From Nocardia sp. BMG111209 (GTDB taxonomy: Bacteria; Actinomycetota; Actinomycetes; Mycobacteriales; Mycobacteriaceae), in NCBI RefSeq assembly GCF_000381925.1, contig NZ_KB907307.1, positions 3,720,001 to 3,784,000 of the forward strand: a DNA stretch of 64,000 nucleotides, in the 5' to 3' direction. A program made the translations under genes and the position numbers. The notes below the pieces were generated by a model. It did no database searches. It worked only from the letters and a program-made list of their open reading frames with translations, and had not been told where the DNA came from. Of this stretch, positions 54,810-64,000 are shown piece by piece; positions within the stretch are counted from its first letter, which is position 1, and every line of letters begins with the position of its first letter.

Positions 54810-54948
54810 GATCCGTTGTCCGGCAATCGACTCGTGCGGGCTGCAATGAATGCAAGACTCGTGGCGATGACTCGTGGCGGAGGCTGCACCCGCGCGTGGA
54901 TCGGCCTAGGGTCGAAGGGGTAGGTCTCGTCCGTACACGGAAGGAATC

Positions 54949-55878
54949 ATGGCTACCTTCACCGACTCCCGTCCCGCAGCCGCCTCCGGCACCTTCGCGA
55001 TCGGTGGTGACCGGCCCGTTCATCGGCTCGGCTACGGTTCCATGCAACTCACCGGCCCCGGCGTCTGGGGCACGCCGAAGGATCCCGACGAGGCCGTGCG
55101 CGTGCTGCGGCGGGCCGTGGAGCTCGGTGTCACGCTCATCGACACCGCGGACTCGTACGGGCCGTTCGTCAGCGAGCGGCTGATCCGGGAGGCCTTGCAC
55201 CCGTACCCCGACGATCTGGTCATCGCGACCAAGGCCGGGCTCAGCCGGCCGGGCCCCGGCGTGTGGGAACCGCTCGGGCGGCCGGAATATCTGCGGCAGC
55301 AGCTGGAGCTCAGCCTGCGGCATCTGGGACTGGAGACGATCGACCTGTACCAGTTGCACCGCATCGATCCGAAGGTTCCCGCGGCCGATCAGATCGGCAC
55401 GCTGGTACAGCTGCAACAGGAAGGGAAGATCCGGCACATCGGGCTGTCGCAGGTGACCGTCGACCAGCTGGCCGCGGCGCGCAAGCTGGCCACCATCGTG
55501 TCGGTGCAGAACCTCTACAACCTGAACACCCGGGACTCCGAGGATCTGCTCGACCACGCCGAGGCCGCCGGTATCGCGTTCATCCCGTGGTTCCCGATCG
55601 CGACCGGTGAGCTGGCCAAGGGTGGCGGGCCGCTGAGCGCCATCGCCGCGGCGCACGACGCCACACCCGCCCAGATCGCGCTGGCCTGGCTGTTGCGCCG
55701 CTCGCCGGTGATCCTGCCGATTCCCGGAACGTCGAGCGTCGCGCATCTGGAACAGAACATGGCCGCCGCCCGGATCACACTCACCGACGACGAGTTCGCG
55801 ACGCTGTCCGGGCTCGCCGCGCCGCCGGCGGACACCACGGGCCGGCGCTTCCGGCTGCCGAAGCTGGGCGCCCGGTAG
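54949..55878 (+). CDS. Aldo/keto reductase
   Basis: 309-aa NADPH-dependent reductase of the AKR superfamily. The catalytic tetrad is visible: Asp and Tyr in LIDTADSYGPFVSERL, Lys in VIATKAGLS, His in LYQLHRIDP. SVQNLYNLNTR and the C-terminal VILPIPGTSSVAHLEQN complete the cofactor site. The ATG at 54949 has AAGGAA upstream. Paralogous to the gene at 56456, with an HxlR regulator between them. Confidence 0.93.
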   Translation: MATFTDSRPAAASGTFAIGGDRPVHRLGYGSMQLTGPGVWGTPKDPDEAVRVLRRAVELGVTLIDTADSYGPFVSERLIREALHPYPDDLVIATKAGLSRPGPGVWEPLGRPEYLRQQLELSLRHLGLETIDLYQLHRIDPKVPAADQIGTLVQLQQEGKIRHIGLSQVTVDQLAAARKLATIVSVQNLYNLNTRDSEDLLDHAEAAGIAFIPWFPIATGELAKGGGPLSAIAAAHDATPAQIALAWLLRRSPVILPIPGTSSVAHLEQNMAAARITLTDDEFATLSGLAAPPADTTGRRFRLPKLGAR

Positions 55879-55885
55879 GCCCGGA

Positions 55886-56329
55886 TCAGGCGGTGCGGTC
55901 GTCGTAGGCCGCGCGGTTCTCCAGCACCTCGTCCATATGCGTCTCGGCCCAGCTCTTCACGCCGCGCAGCATCAGGTGCAGCGACAGCCCGAGGTCGGTC
56001 AGCTCGTAGGAGACCGTGACCGGCACGGTCGGCGTGACCGTGCGGGTGACCAGCCCGTCGCGTTCCAGGGCGCGCAGCGTCTGGGTGAGCATCTTCTGGC
56101 TGACGCCGGCCAGCAGCCGGGCGAGCTCCGAATACCGCATCGCCCGGGGCTGTCCGGCGCATCCGGCGCCCTCCCGATGCGAGCCGTCGCTGCCCAGTGC
56201 GGACAGGATCAGCGTGACCCATTTGTCGGAGATCCGGTCCAGCAGCTTGCGACTCGGGCAGGCCGCCACGAACGCGTCGTACCGCGCCTTGGACTGTGCC
56301 CGCTGCTGGGCCGCCGTCATCGTCGCCAT
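55886..56329 (-). CDS. HxlR-family transcriptional regulator
   Basis: 147-aa winged-helix regulator. A conserved N-terminal Cys (ACPSRKLLDRISDKWVTLIL) matches the redox-sensing Cys of HypR/QorR-type members. MRYSELARLLAGVSQKMLTQTLRALERDGLVTR is the DNA-binding helix and wing. About 18 residues (GSDGSHREGAGCAGQPRA) are inserted between the first helix and the recognition region and bring a second Cys. Divergent from the aldo/keto reductase at 56456, with a palindrome between, so it probably controls that gene in response to quinones or electrophiles. Confidence 0.93.
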   Translation of the reverse strand: MATMTAAQQRAQSKARYDAFVAACPSRKLLDRISDKWVTLILSALGSDGSHREGAGCAGQPRAMRYSELARLLAGVSQKMLTQTLRALERDGLVTRTVTPTVPVTVSYELTDLGLSLHLMLRGVKSWAETHMDEVLENRAAYDDRTA

Positions 56330-56357
56330 CCGCCACTCCTCGGACCCGTGGGTGGGT

Positions 56358-56377
56358 TACGCACTTCGAGGTGCGTA
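56358..56377. promoter_or_regulatory. HxlR-type operator palindrome
   Basis: TACGCACTTCGAGGTGCGTA is symmetric at 18 of 20 positions. It lies 28 bp before the HxlR start and 78 bp before the aldo/keto reductase start, the place for a shared operator. Confidence 0.7.
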
Positions 56378-56455
56378 CTTCCTGGTGGAAAGTTACCCCA
56401 CCATAGTGGAGCAACGAACCACTGTGCACCACCTCGACCCGACGAAAGGCACACC

Positions 56456-57322
56456 ATGCTGTCCACCACGCTTCCCGGCGGCCGTTGGCCTCTCGGTGAA
56501 CTGACCGTCGGCCGATTCGGTTACGGCGCCATGCAACTCGCCGGTCCCGGGGTCATGGGCCCGCCGGCCGATCGCGACGGCGCACTGGCGGTCCTGCGCG
56601 AGGTCGCCGAACTCGGCATCACCCACATCGATACCAGCGCGGCGTACGGGCCGCTGGTGACCAACCGGCTGATCCGGGAGGCGCTGCACCCCTACCCCGG
56701 CGCGCTGCACCTCGTGACCAAGGTCGGCGCGACCCGCGATCCGGACGGCGGCTGGCCCCCGGCCCGGCGGCCCGAGGACGTGCGCCGCGCGGTGCACGAC
56801 AACCTCGACAGCCTCGGCGTCGAGGTGCTCGACGTGGTCAACCTGCGGCTCGGCGACGCGCGCGGACCCCGTCCCGGTTCGCTCGCCGAGCCGTTCGAGA
56901 CGCTCGTCGAGCTGCAGCGGCAGGGCCTGATCCGGCATCTCGGCGTGAGCAACGCGACGGCCGAACAGGTCCTCGAAGCGCAGGCGATCGCGCCGATCGT
57001 CTGCGTGCAGAACAGGTACAACCTCGCCCACCGCGCCGACGACGCGCTGATCGACCGGCTCGCCGGGGAGGGCATCGCCTATGTGCCGTTCTTCCCGCTC
57101 GGCGGATTCGCGCCGCTACAGTCCGCGACGCTGTCGGCCGTGGCCGCGCGGCTGGGCACGACGCCGATGTCGGTCGCGCTGGCGTGGCTGCTGCGCCGGT
57201 CGCCGAACATCCTGCTGATCCCCGGGACGTCCTCGGCGGCGCACCTGCGCGAGAACGTCGCGGGCGCGCGCCTGTCGCTCGCCGGCGACGACCTCGCCGA
57301 ACTGGACCGGATCGGCCGCTGA
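56456..57322 (+). CDS. Aldo/keto reductase with altered catalytic tetrad
   Basis: 288-aa AKR-fold protein paralogous to the one at 54949. The Asp and Tyr (HIDTSAAYGPLVTNRL) and Lys (LVTKVGATRD) are kept, but the position of the catalytic His reads VVNLRLGD where the paralogue has YQLHRID, so His is replaced by Arg. This is also the pattern of the YdbC-like subgroup, as I recall. SVALAWLLRRSPNILLIPGTSSAAHLREN forms the cofactor end. GAAAGG lies 7 nt before the ATG. Expression probably controlled by the divergent HxlR protein. Confidence 0.9.
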   Translation: MLSTTLPGGRWPLGELTVGRFGYGAMQLAGPGVMGPPADRDGALAVLREVAELGITHIDTSAAYGPLVTNRLIREALHPYPGALHLVTKVGATRDPDGGWPPARRPEDVRRAVHDNLDSLGVEVLDVVNLRLGDARGPRPGSLAEPFETLVELQRQGLIRHLGVSNATAEQVLEAQAIAPIVCVQNRYNLAHRADDALIDRLAGEGIAYVPFFPLGGFAPLQSATLSAVAARLGTTPMSVALAWLLRRSPNILLIPGTSSAAHLRENVAGARLSLAGDDLAELDRIGR

Positions 57323-57352
57323 ACTCGCACTCGCGTTCCGACCGAACCGGAT

Positions 57353-60300
57353 TCAGACCCGGTTCGGGGCCGGGAAGAATCCCGAGGCGATGAACGCCTC
57401 GACGTACCGGTCCAGGACGGTCTCGTCGATCGCCGAGCGGTGGATGCCGCGGTCGGCGAGGGCCGCGCGGGTGCCGGTGTCGTCGATCACCACCGTGGTC
57501 GCGCCGTAGGTGCCGCCGAGCAGGGCCGCGCGGACCAGGGAGTCGTCGCCGTCGGCCTCGCGGGCGGCGGCCTCCGCGGCGAGGCGGGCGGCGATCTCGT
57601 CGAGGTCGGCCGTCTCGACGCGTAAACCGTTGCGGCGCAGGCTGTCGAACACCGCGCGGACCGGCACCGGTTCGGTGTTGACCAGGTGGTGGACGCCGAC
57701 GGCGGGATCCAGCGCCAAGGCGACCACCGCGCTCGCCACGTAGTTCACCGGGACCAGCGGGATCGCGGCGTCACCGACCTCGGGGGCCAGGCCCAGCACG
57801 GCGACGGCGCGGATCATGTTCCAGAACGAGTCGTCGGCGCTGTTCACACCGGTGCGCGAATCACCGGATACCGTTCCGGGACGGTGGATTCCGATCGGCA
57901 GACCACGCTCGCCCGCCTGCCGGACCAGCCGTTCGGCCACCCATTTGCTCGCCACGTACCCGTTGCCGGAGACCTCCTCCACCGGCAGCTCGATATCCTC
58001 CCAGCCCACGAAATCCGGTGCGGGAGTAGCGGGAATCACCGCGTTGACGGTGGAGACGAAGTGGAACGGCTTGATCCGCGCGGTGGTGGCCAACCGCAGC
58101 AGTTCGCGGGTACCCGCCACATTCGCCGCGCGCAGCCGCCGGTACGGCTCCAGGTGGTTGACGCGGGCGCCGTTGTGCACAATCAGGTCGATGCGCTCGG
58201 TGAGCCGGGCATAGTCCGTGTCGGACAGGCCCAGTCGCGGCGCGGCCAGATCGGCGGGCACCGGCACGATCCGGTCGTGGTAGGCGTCGTACCGGATTCG
58301 GTAGTGCGACAGGGCCGCCCGGACCCGGTCGCGGGCCTGCGGCACCGAATCCGCGCGCACCGGGCACCACACCCGGGCCTCGGTGCGGTCGAGCAGCTCT
58401 CGCAGCAGATGGACACCGACGAAACCGGTTGCGCCGGTGAGCAGGACATCCAGTGGCGGACCCGGAAGCGCGGGGGCGACCCCGGCCGGATCGATAGCCG
58501 GGTCGAGCACGGCATCGGCGGCCGATATCCCGGCCGGACGCACCGGCTCGCTGGGATGCTCGCGCCGGTCCAGCCGGGCGGCGAGGCCGCGGACGGTCGG
58601 ATCGGCGAACAGCGTCGCCACCGGGACCTCGGCGTGCAGCCGCGCGGCCAGCGCCCGTTGCAGGGTGAACACCAGCAGCGAGGTGCCGCCGAGATCGAAG
58701 AAGTCGTCCTCGGCGCCGACCCGGTCCACACCGAGCACCTCGGCATACGCTTCGGCGACGGCCCGCTCGACAGGCGTTGCGGGAGCGATGAATTCACGCT
58801 GTTCGAACACCGGCTGCGGCAGCGCCGCACGATTCAGCTTGCCGCTGTCGTTGACGGGGAACGCGTCCAGCACCATGATCGCGGCGGGCACCATGTACGA
58901 CGGCAGCACCCGGCCCAGCCCGCGCCGCAGTTCCGCGGTGTCGGGCCGGATTTCCCCGGTGGGTACCACATAGGCGACGAGCTGATCACCGATCGGCGAC
59001 GCGGCGACCACGGCCACCGCCTGCGCGATCGACGGCTCCGCCAGCAGGGCCGCCTCGATCTCGCCGAGTTCGATCCGATGACCGCGGATCTTCGCCTGGA
59101 AGTCGATGCGGCCGAGGTATTCCAGAACATGGTCGGCCCGCCTGCGCACCAGATCCCCCGTGCGGTACATCCTGGTGCCGGGCGGCCCGTACGGATCGGC
59201 GACGAACCGATCGGCGGTCAACTCGGGACGGCGAATGTAGCCGCGGGCCAGCTGATCACCGGCGAGATACAGCTCCCCGACCGCTCCGACCGGCGTCGGA
59301 TGCAACCTGTCGTCCAGGACATGCGTGCGGGAATTCCATTGCGGCACACCGATCGGCACGGTCGACGTGTCGGCGGCGGTGGTCCGGTGGTAGGTGATCG
59401 AGACCGCGGCCTCGGTGGGCCCGTACAGGTTGTGCAGGCCGGTCGGCTCGACCGGGCGCGCGGACCCGGTCCCCGCGCCGTATGCCGCCGCGGCGCGCAC
59501 GCCGACCGGCTCGGCCCGGTCCGGGTGAACGGACGCGGTCTCGACGCCGTCTGGCACCGCGGCACGCACGCCGACCGGCTCGACTCGGCCCGAATGAACG
59601 GAGGCGACCCCGACGCCATCTGCCGCCGTGCCGTGCGCCTCGACCGGCTCGGCCCGGTCCGAGCGAACAGGCTCGACCCTGTCTACGCCGTTCGAATCGC
59701 TCCCATGAACCCGCAGCTCGGATTCGGTATCGGGAGCGCCGGACTCGGCATCATCAGTTTCGGCTCGCGCGCTGAGAGTGCCGGACTGAGAGGCAGTGAT
59801 GTGCCGGTCGGCAGGTACGCCGAGGCGTGATTTCGCCGTCATCTCATGGAATTTCGCGACCGTGGCCGGGGGTAGCGCCTCGCCGATGACGAAAACGTCA
59901 CGGAGCGTGGTCAACTGGCGCGGTTCGGCCGATGCCAGGAACACCTGCAATACCGAGGGCACGAAGTCGGTGACCGTGACCCCTTGCGCCGCAACGAGTT
60001 CCGCGAGGTATGCGGGATCGCGCTGGCCGCCCGGCGCGGCCAGCACCAGGCGGGAGCCCGCGCGCAGCGGCAGGAACCAGCCCCACAGCGAGACGTCGAA
60101 GGTGGTCGCGGTCTTCTGGAGATAGACGTCGGTGGGCCCGAATTCGTACTGCGCGGACATCCATTCCATCTGGTTGTGGATCGCGCGGTGGGAGACGGCC
60201 ACACCCTTCGGCCGGCCGGTGGAGCCGGAGGTGAACAGCACATACGCCGGATGGTCCGGGCGCAGCGGGGATTCGAGTTCCGCCGGGCCGATCGGTGCGG

Positions 60301-63300
60301 CGGAGAGGGCCGACAGGTCCAGGGCGTCGACCGTGTGCACCGGCGGCCCGGCGACCGGGAACGGACTGTCGGCAGTGGTCAGCACGCATGCCGGGTCGGC
60401 GGTTTCCAGCACATGGGCGATGCGCCCCGCCGGATGCTCCGGATCCACCGGCAGGTAGGCGCCACCCGCGGCCAGCACCGCGTACATCGCCACCACCAGC
60501 TCGATCGACCGCGGCATGCCCAGCACCACAACCGATTCCGGTCCGATCCCGAGCCCGATCAGATACCGTGCCAGCCGGTTCACCCGCGCGTCGAACTCGC
60601 GATAGGTCAACGTCCGCTCCGCCGCGACCAGCGCGACCGCGTCCGGATACGCCACCGCGGCACGGCGATAACCGTCCAGCAGCAACCCGTCCCCCACCGG
60701 ATGTGTTCCACCGTCCGCGGCCGACGACAACGCCGCACGCTCCGCCTCGGTCAGCAGATCGACCTCACCGATCGCGCGCTCCGGGGCGGCCGCGGCCGCG
60801 GTCAGCAACCGCACGAACCGATCCGCGAGCCGCGCCACCGTCGGCTCGTCGAACAGATCGGCGGCATAGCTGAACCGCACCGGCCACGGCCGATCGACCG
60901 GTCCCGGCAGCACGGTCACCTGGAGATCGAATTTGGCGGCGGGACTGTCGAATTCGACCTGTTCCACCCGCAGATCACCGAGTTCCAGCGCGGCACCGGC
61001 CAGATTCTGGAAGAACAACGCCACCTGGAACAGCGGATGGTGGGCCGGCGACCGATCCGGCGCCAGCACCTCCACCAGCTGTTCGAAGGGCAGATCGGCG
61101 TGCGCGAAGGCGGCCAGGTCGCGGTCGCGGGTCCGGGCGACCAGCTCGGTGAACGACATCCCGGCCTCGACGCGGGCACGCAGGGCCACCGTGTTCACGA
61201 ACATGCCGATCAGATCGGCGGTTTCGGGCTCGTCCCGACCGGCGATCGGGGTACCGATCACCACATCGCCGGTCCCGGTCACCCGGGCGAGCAGCGCCGC
61301 CAGCGCGGCGTGCACCACCATGAACTCGGTGGCATTGTCGGCCGCGGCCAGACTCGACACCCGCGCCACCACCTCCGGCGGCAGCATGCACGAAAACGTC
61401 CGTCCCGCACCGGAAGCCGTCGGCGGGCGGGGCCGGTCGGCGGGTAGTTCGATCCGCTGCGGGGCATCGGCCAGTTCCGCGGCCCAGAACGCAATCTGTT
61501 GCGCGGCCCGCGAATCCGGGTCGCTCGCCGCCCCGAGCAGTTCGCGGTGCCACACGCTGTAATCGGCGTACTGCACCGGCAACGGCGCCCACCGCGGCGT
61601 CTCCCCCGCACTGCGCGCCGCATACGCCGTCATCAAATCCCGGGTCAACGGCCCCAGCGACCAACCGTCCACCGCGATGTGATGCGCCACCAGCGACAAC
61701 ACGTACGTCCGCTCTCGCCCCGCCTCGAGGGCCCCGGTACGCGCGACCACCCGATCCGACGTCGAGCCCGCAACCGAGCGACCACCGGCCAAGGACAGGT
61801 CACCACCGGACAGGGTTGAGTCGCCACCACCGACCGGCGGAAGCTGCGACGCCCGTGGATCACCGGCATCGGTACCCGACAACACATCAGCCGACCGACC
61901 ACCCACCTCACGGCCGACCGACACCCACCCGAAGCCGGGCACCATCCCGGAGACCGGGCGACCGCCGATCAGGGGCAGGTCGCCACCACCGACCGGCGGA
62001 AGCTGCGACGCCCGTGGATCACCGGCATCGGTACCCGGCAACACGTCGGCCGACCGACCGCCCATGTCAGGGTCGGTCGATACCCGCCCCGAGCCGGGCA
62101 TGATCCCGCTACGGCCCGCCGAGGCCCACGCGGAGCCGGGCACAACCCCGGCGACCGTCGAAGTCCCCGAAGCGTCGGCCCGACCTGCCCCGGAATCGTT
62201 GCCCGGCAACGCATACAGCGTGATCCGCAACGGAACGTCCACGGTCACGTCGAATCCCGTGGTCGCGTCGGCCGCGATCCTGGCGAGCAGATCGTGTTCA
62301 CCCGCTACCGGAACCGGGATCAGGTCCGGGCCCGGCGGCGGCAGGATCTGTTGCACCGCATCGGATTCCGCGCGCGGATAGACGGTGCGCAGGGCCTCGT
62401 GCCGCGCCAGCACGTCGGCGACGGCCGCGCCGAGGGCGGGTACGTCCAGTGGGCCGGTGAGGCGGATCGCGACCGGCACGTTGTAGAGCGCCGAGGCCGG
62501 GTCGAACTGGTTCAGCAACCACATCCGATACTGGGCGGGCGCCAACGGGATCGGCTCCCGGCGGGGTCGCGGCGCCAGGCGCGGCCGGGCCGGGCCGGTG
62601 GGCCGCAACGCCGAGACCGCCGCCGCCAGCGCCTCGACCGTCGGCGCCTCGAACAGCACGCGAGCGGGGAAGTCGGTGCCGGTTTCGGCGCGGATCCGGG
62701 CGGCCGCCTGGGTCGCCGCCAGCGAGTTACCGCCGAGCGCGAAGAAATCGTCGTCCAGTCCGACGCGGGTGACCTGCAGCAGGTCGGCGAAGATCGCCGC
62801 GACGACCCGCTGCACCGGGTCGACCGGCGCGCGATAGGCGGCCATCGCCAGGTCCGGCGCGGGCAGCGCGGCCCGGTCGAGTTTGCCGACGGGGGTGAGC
62901 GGAATGTGGTCCAGCACCGTGATCGAGGCGGGCACCATGTACGCGGGCAGCGCCTGACCGGCGTGCGCCAGCAGACCGGCGGCGTCGACGGACACACCCG
63001 CGGCCGGCAGCACATGCGCCACCAGAACGGTCGCGCCGGTGGGCCCGGTGTGCGCGACGGTGGCGGCGAAGTCGACGTCCGGATGCGCCGCCAGGACCGC
63101 GTCGATCTCGCCGAGTTCGATGCGGAAGCCACGCACCTTGACCTGGAAGTCGTTGCGGCCCACGTACTGTACGCCCGCGCGCGTCTCCCGGCCCAGGTCG
63201 CCGGTGCGGTAGGCGCGGCTGCCGGGCGGTCCGAACGGATCGGCCACGAAGCGGGCCGCGGTGAGCCCGGGGCGGCGGTGGTAGCCGCGGGCCACGCCCG

Positions 63301-64000
63301 CACCGGCCAGGTACATCTCGCCGACGTCACCCGGGACGGCCCGGCGCAACCGGTCGTCCAGGATCCGCGTGCTCATGTTGCGGATGGCCGTGCCGAGGGT
63401 GATCGGGTCGCCGGGCGCCAGCGGTTCGCCGATCGACATGATCACGGTGGCCTCGGTGGGCCCGTATACATTGACGAACCGGCGGCCGCGGGTCGCCCAG
63501 CGGGTGACCAGATCCGGTGCCCAGGCCTCGCCGCCGATCGCGAGGCTCTCCAGGTCGCCGAGCCCGGCCGGATCCATCGAGGCGACCGCGGCGGGCGTGA
63601 GGAATGCGTGCGTGACCCGCTCGGCGCGCAGCAGTCCGGCCAGTTCTGCACCGCCGTACACGTCGGTCGGCGCGATGACCATGGTCGCGCCCGCGCCGCA
63701 GGCCAGCAGCAGTTCCAGCATCGAGGCGTCGAAACTGGGCGAGGCGAAGTGCAGCGTCCGCGAATACTCGGTCACGCCGTAGCGCTCCCGCTGTTCGACG
63801 CACACCCCCGACAGGCCGGTGTGGCTCACCACGACACCCTTCGGCAGGCCGGTGGAGCCGGAGGTGTAGATCAGGTATGCCGCGTCGTCGCCGCGCAGCG
63901 GCCGCACCCGATCGGTGTTGACGACCAGATCGTCGGGAAAGCGGCGGCAGGCCGCCTCGAATTCGGGGTCGTCGAGCACCAGCCAGGGCGGGCCGGCGGG
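57353..64000 (-). CDS. Nonribosomal peptide synthetase, 3' part, ending in thioester reductase
   Basis: The frame stays open to the right edge, so the N-terminus lies outside; about 2,215 codons are visible. Residue numbers count from 63979. Order: adenylation A1 (partial, [26 protein letters not shown]), carrier T1 (GGNSL, Ser about 418), condensation C (about 475-1080, HHIAVDG at about 766), adenylation A2 (about 1110-1700, [19 protein letters not shown] at about 1518), carrier T2 (GGTSL, about 1765), then a reductase domain ([10 protein letters not shown] at about 1848, YVASK at about 2011). Reductive release gives an aldehyde or alcohol product. Two low-complexity repeat insertions sit inside C (about 592-753) and A2 (about 1388-1511). 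It converges with the aldo/keto reductase, with 30 nt between stops. Product unknown. Confidence 0.95.
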   Translation of the reverse strand, partial: PAGPPWLVLDDPEFEAACRRFPDDLVVNTDRVRPLRGDDAAYLIYTSGSTGLPKGVVVSHTGLSGVCVEQRERYGVTEYSRTLHFASPSFDASMLELLLACGAGATMVIAPTDVYGGAELAGLLRAERVTHAFLTPAAVASMDPAGLGDLESLAIGGEAWAPDLVTRWATRGRRFVNVYGPTEATVIMSIGEPLAPGDPITLGTAIRNMSTRILDDRLRRAVPGDVGEMYLAGAGVARGYHRRPGLTAARFVADPFGPPGSRAYRTGDLGRETRAGVQYVGRNDFQVKVRGFRIELGEIDAVLAAHPDVDFAATVAHTGPTGATVLVAHVLPAAGVSVDAAGLLAHAGQALPAYMVPASITVLDHIPLTPVGKLDRAALPAPDLAMAAYRAPVDPVQRVVAAIFADLLQVTRVGLDDDFFALGGNSLAATQAAARIRAETGTDFPARVLFEAPTVEALAAAVSALRPTGPARPRLAPRPRREPIPLAPAQYRMWLLNQFDPASALYNVPVAIRLTGPLDVPALGAAVADVLARHEALRTVYPRAESDAVQQILPPPGPDLIPVPVAGEHDLLARIAADATTGFDVTVDVPLRITLYALPGNDSGAGRADASGTSTVAGVVPGSAWASAGRSGIMPGSGRVSTDPDMGGRSADVLPGTDAGDPRASQLPPVGGGDLPLIGGRPVSGMVPGFGWVSVGREVGGRSADVLSGTDAGDPRASQLPPVGGGDSTLSGGDLSLAGGRSVAGSTSDRVVARTGALEAGRERTYVLSLVAHHIAVDGWSLGPLTRDLMTAYAARSAGETPRWAPLPVQYADYSVWHRELLGAASDPDSRAAQQIAFWAAELADAPQRIELPADRPRPPTASGAGRTFSCMLPPEVVARVSSLAAADNATEFMVVHAALAALLARVTGTGDVVIGTPIAGRDEPETADLIGMFVNTVALRARVEAGMSFTELVARTRDRDLAAFAHADLPFEQLVEVLAPDRSPAHHPLFQVALFFQNLAGAALELGDLRVEQVEFDSPAAKFDLQVTVLPGPVDRPWPVRFSYAADLFDEPTVARLADRFVRLLTAAAAAPERAIGEVDLLTEAERAALSSAADGGTHPVGDGLLLDGYRRAAVAYPDAVALVAAERTLTYREFDARVNRLARYLIGLGIGPESVVVLGMPRSIELVVAMYAVLAAGGAYLPVDPEHPAGRIAHVLETADPACVLTTADSPFPVAGPPVHTVDALDLSALSAAPIGPAELESPLRPDHPAYVLFTSGSTGRPKGVAVSHRAIHNQMEWMSAQYEFGPTDVYLQKTATTFDVSLWGWFLPLRAGSRLVLAAPGGQRDPAYLAELVAAQGVTVTDFVPSVLQVFLASAEPRQLTTLRDVFVIGEALPPATVAKFHEMTAKSRLGVPADRHITASQSGTLSARAETDDAESGAPDTESELRVHGSDSNGVDRVEPVRSDRAEPVEAHGTAADGVGVASVHSGRVEPVGVRAAVPDGVETASVHPDRAEPVGVRAAAAYGAGTGSARPVEPTGLHNLYGPTEAAVSITYHRTTAADTSTVPIGVPQWNSRTHVLDDRLHPTPVGAVGELYLAGDQLARGYIRRPELTADRFVADPYGPPGTRMYRTGDLVRRRADHVLEYLGRIDFQAKIRGHRIELGEIEAALLAEPSIAQAVAVVAASPIGDQLVAYVVPTGEIRPDTAELRRGLGRVLPSYMVPAAIMVLDAFPVNDSGKLNRAALPQPVFEQREFIAPATPVERAVAEAYAEVLGVDRVGAEDDFFDLGGTSLLVFTLQRALAARLHAEVPVATLFADPTVRGLAARLDRREHPSEPVRPAGISAADAVLDPAIDPAGVAPALPGPPLDVLLTGATGFVGVHLLRELLDRTEARVWCPVRADSVPQARDRVRAALSHYRIRYDAYHDRIVPVPADLAAPRLGLSDTDYARLTERIDLIVHNGARVNHLEPYRRLRAANVAGTRELLRLATTARIKPFHFVSTVNAVIPATPAPDFVGWEDIELPVEEVSGNGYVASKWVAERLVRQAGERGLPIGIHRPGTVSGDSRTGVNSADDSFWNMIRAVAVLGLAPEVGDAAIPLVPVNYVASAVVALALDPAVGVHHLVNTEPVPVRAVFDSLRRNGLRVETADLDEIAARLAAEAAAREADGDDSLVRAALLGGTYGATTVVIDDTGTRAALADRGIHRSAIDETVLDRYVEAFIASGFFPAPNRV
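59474..59700 (-). repeat. 69-bp coding tandem repeat within NRPS A2 domain
   Basis: An anchor (GCACGCCGACCGGCTCG and variants) recurs at 59497, 59566 and 59635, each 69 bp apart, encoding a 23-residue unit with [10 protein letters not shown] and DGVxTASVH segments. A further partial unit follows. It sits just ahead of the conserved NxYGPTE motif. Confidence 0.85.
61821..62060 (-). repeat. Direct repeat, 159-bp spacing, within NRPS C domain
   Basis: About 80 bp starting TCGCCACCACCGACCGGCGG at 61821 recur almost perfectly at 61980, 159 bp (53 codons) away. They encode GGRSADVL(S/P)[11 protein letters not shown] twice. The repeats lie inside a roughly 160-residue insertion before the HHxxxDG motif. 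Confidence 0.9.

Overview
The window is high-GC actinobacterial DNA, most likely from Nocardia or a close mycolic-acid relative. Codon use is strongly GC-biased, GTG starts are frequent, and the right half follows gene order I recall from Mycobacterium tuberculosis: ctaF-ctaC-asnB, cobS/cobT, a DUF3043 gene, erpA-like, adoK, ilvE-gcvT-pepA, sucB-lipB-lipA, DUF4191-RDD-glnA1. The synteny and family assignments come from memory of these families, because no search could be run.

Layout. (1) 0.3-2.7 kb: a hypothetical gene, trpD and a small membrane protein. (2) 2.7-10.4 kb: a MarR regulator facing an NmrA-type dehydrogenase, then a leftward acyl-CoA operon (two acyl-CoA dehydrogenases, SDR, acyl-CoA synthetase, MaoC hydratase) facing its TetR regulator. 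(3) 10.4-17.5 kb: a putative sulfation module. A sulfotransferase, an SDR and a protein of unknown function sit beside cysNC-cysD, which make activated sulfate (PAPS), with an IclR-type regulator transcribed divergently. (4) 17.5-22.6 kb: a three-gene toxin-antitoxin-like operon with a third protein of unknown function, an NAD-binding protein, an FAD oxidase, a small secreted peptide and a thioesterase. (5) 22.6-28.8 kb: cytochrome oxidase subunits ctaF and ctaC, asnB, and an exported purple acid phosphatase-like protein. (6) 28.9-35.9 kb: an ATPase-nuclease fusion, cobS, a cobU-cobT fusion, a methyltransferase and a GlxA/AraC regulator. (7) 36-54 kb: the housekeeping block (Fe-S carrier, adenosine kinase, MBL hydrolase, ilvE, gcvT, leucyl aminopeptidase, sucB, lipB, lipA, an EF-G-like GTPase, glnA1). 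(8) 54-64 kb: two aldo/keto reductases flanking an HxlR regulator, then the 3' part of a large NRPS gene that ends in a thioester-reductase domain and runs off the right edge.

The most unusual feature is the number of GC-rich tandem repeats (periods of about 27, 56/57, 69, 77/91, 96 and 159 bp). They lie behind trpD and maoC, between the cob genes, in the N-terminus of the phosphatase, and inside the catalytic C and A domains of the NRPS, where they stay in frame. A separate element of about 210 bp occurs twice in inverted orientation, flanking the FAD oxidase-to-ctaC segment. No tRNA, rRNA, CRISPR array, transposase or integrase was seen.
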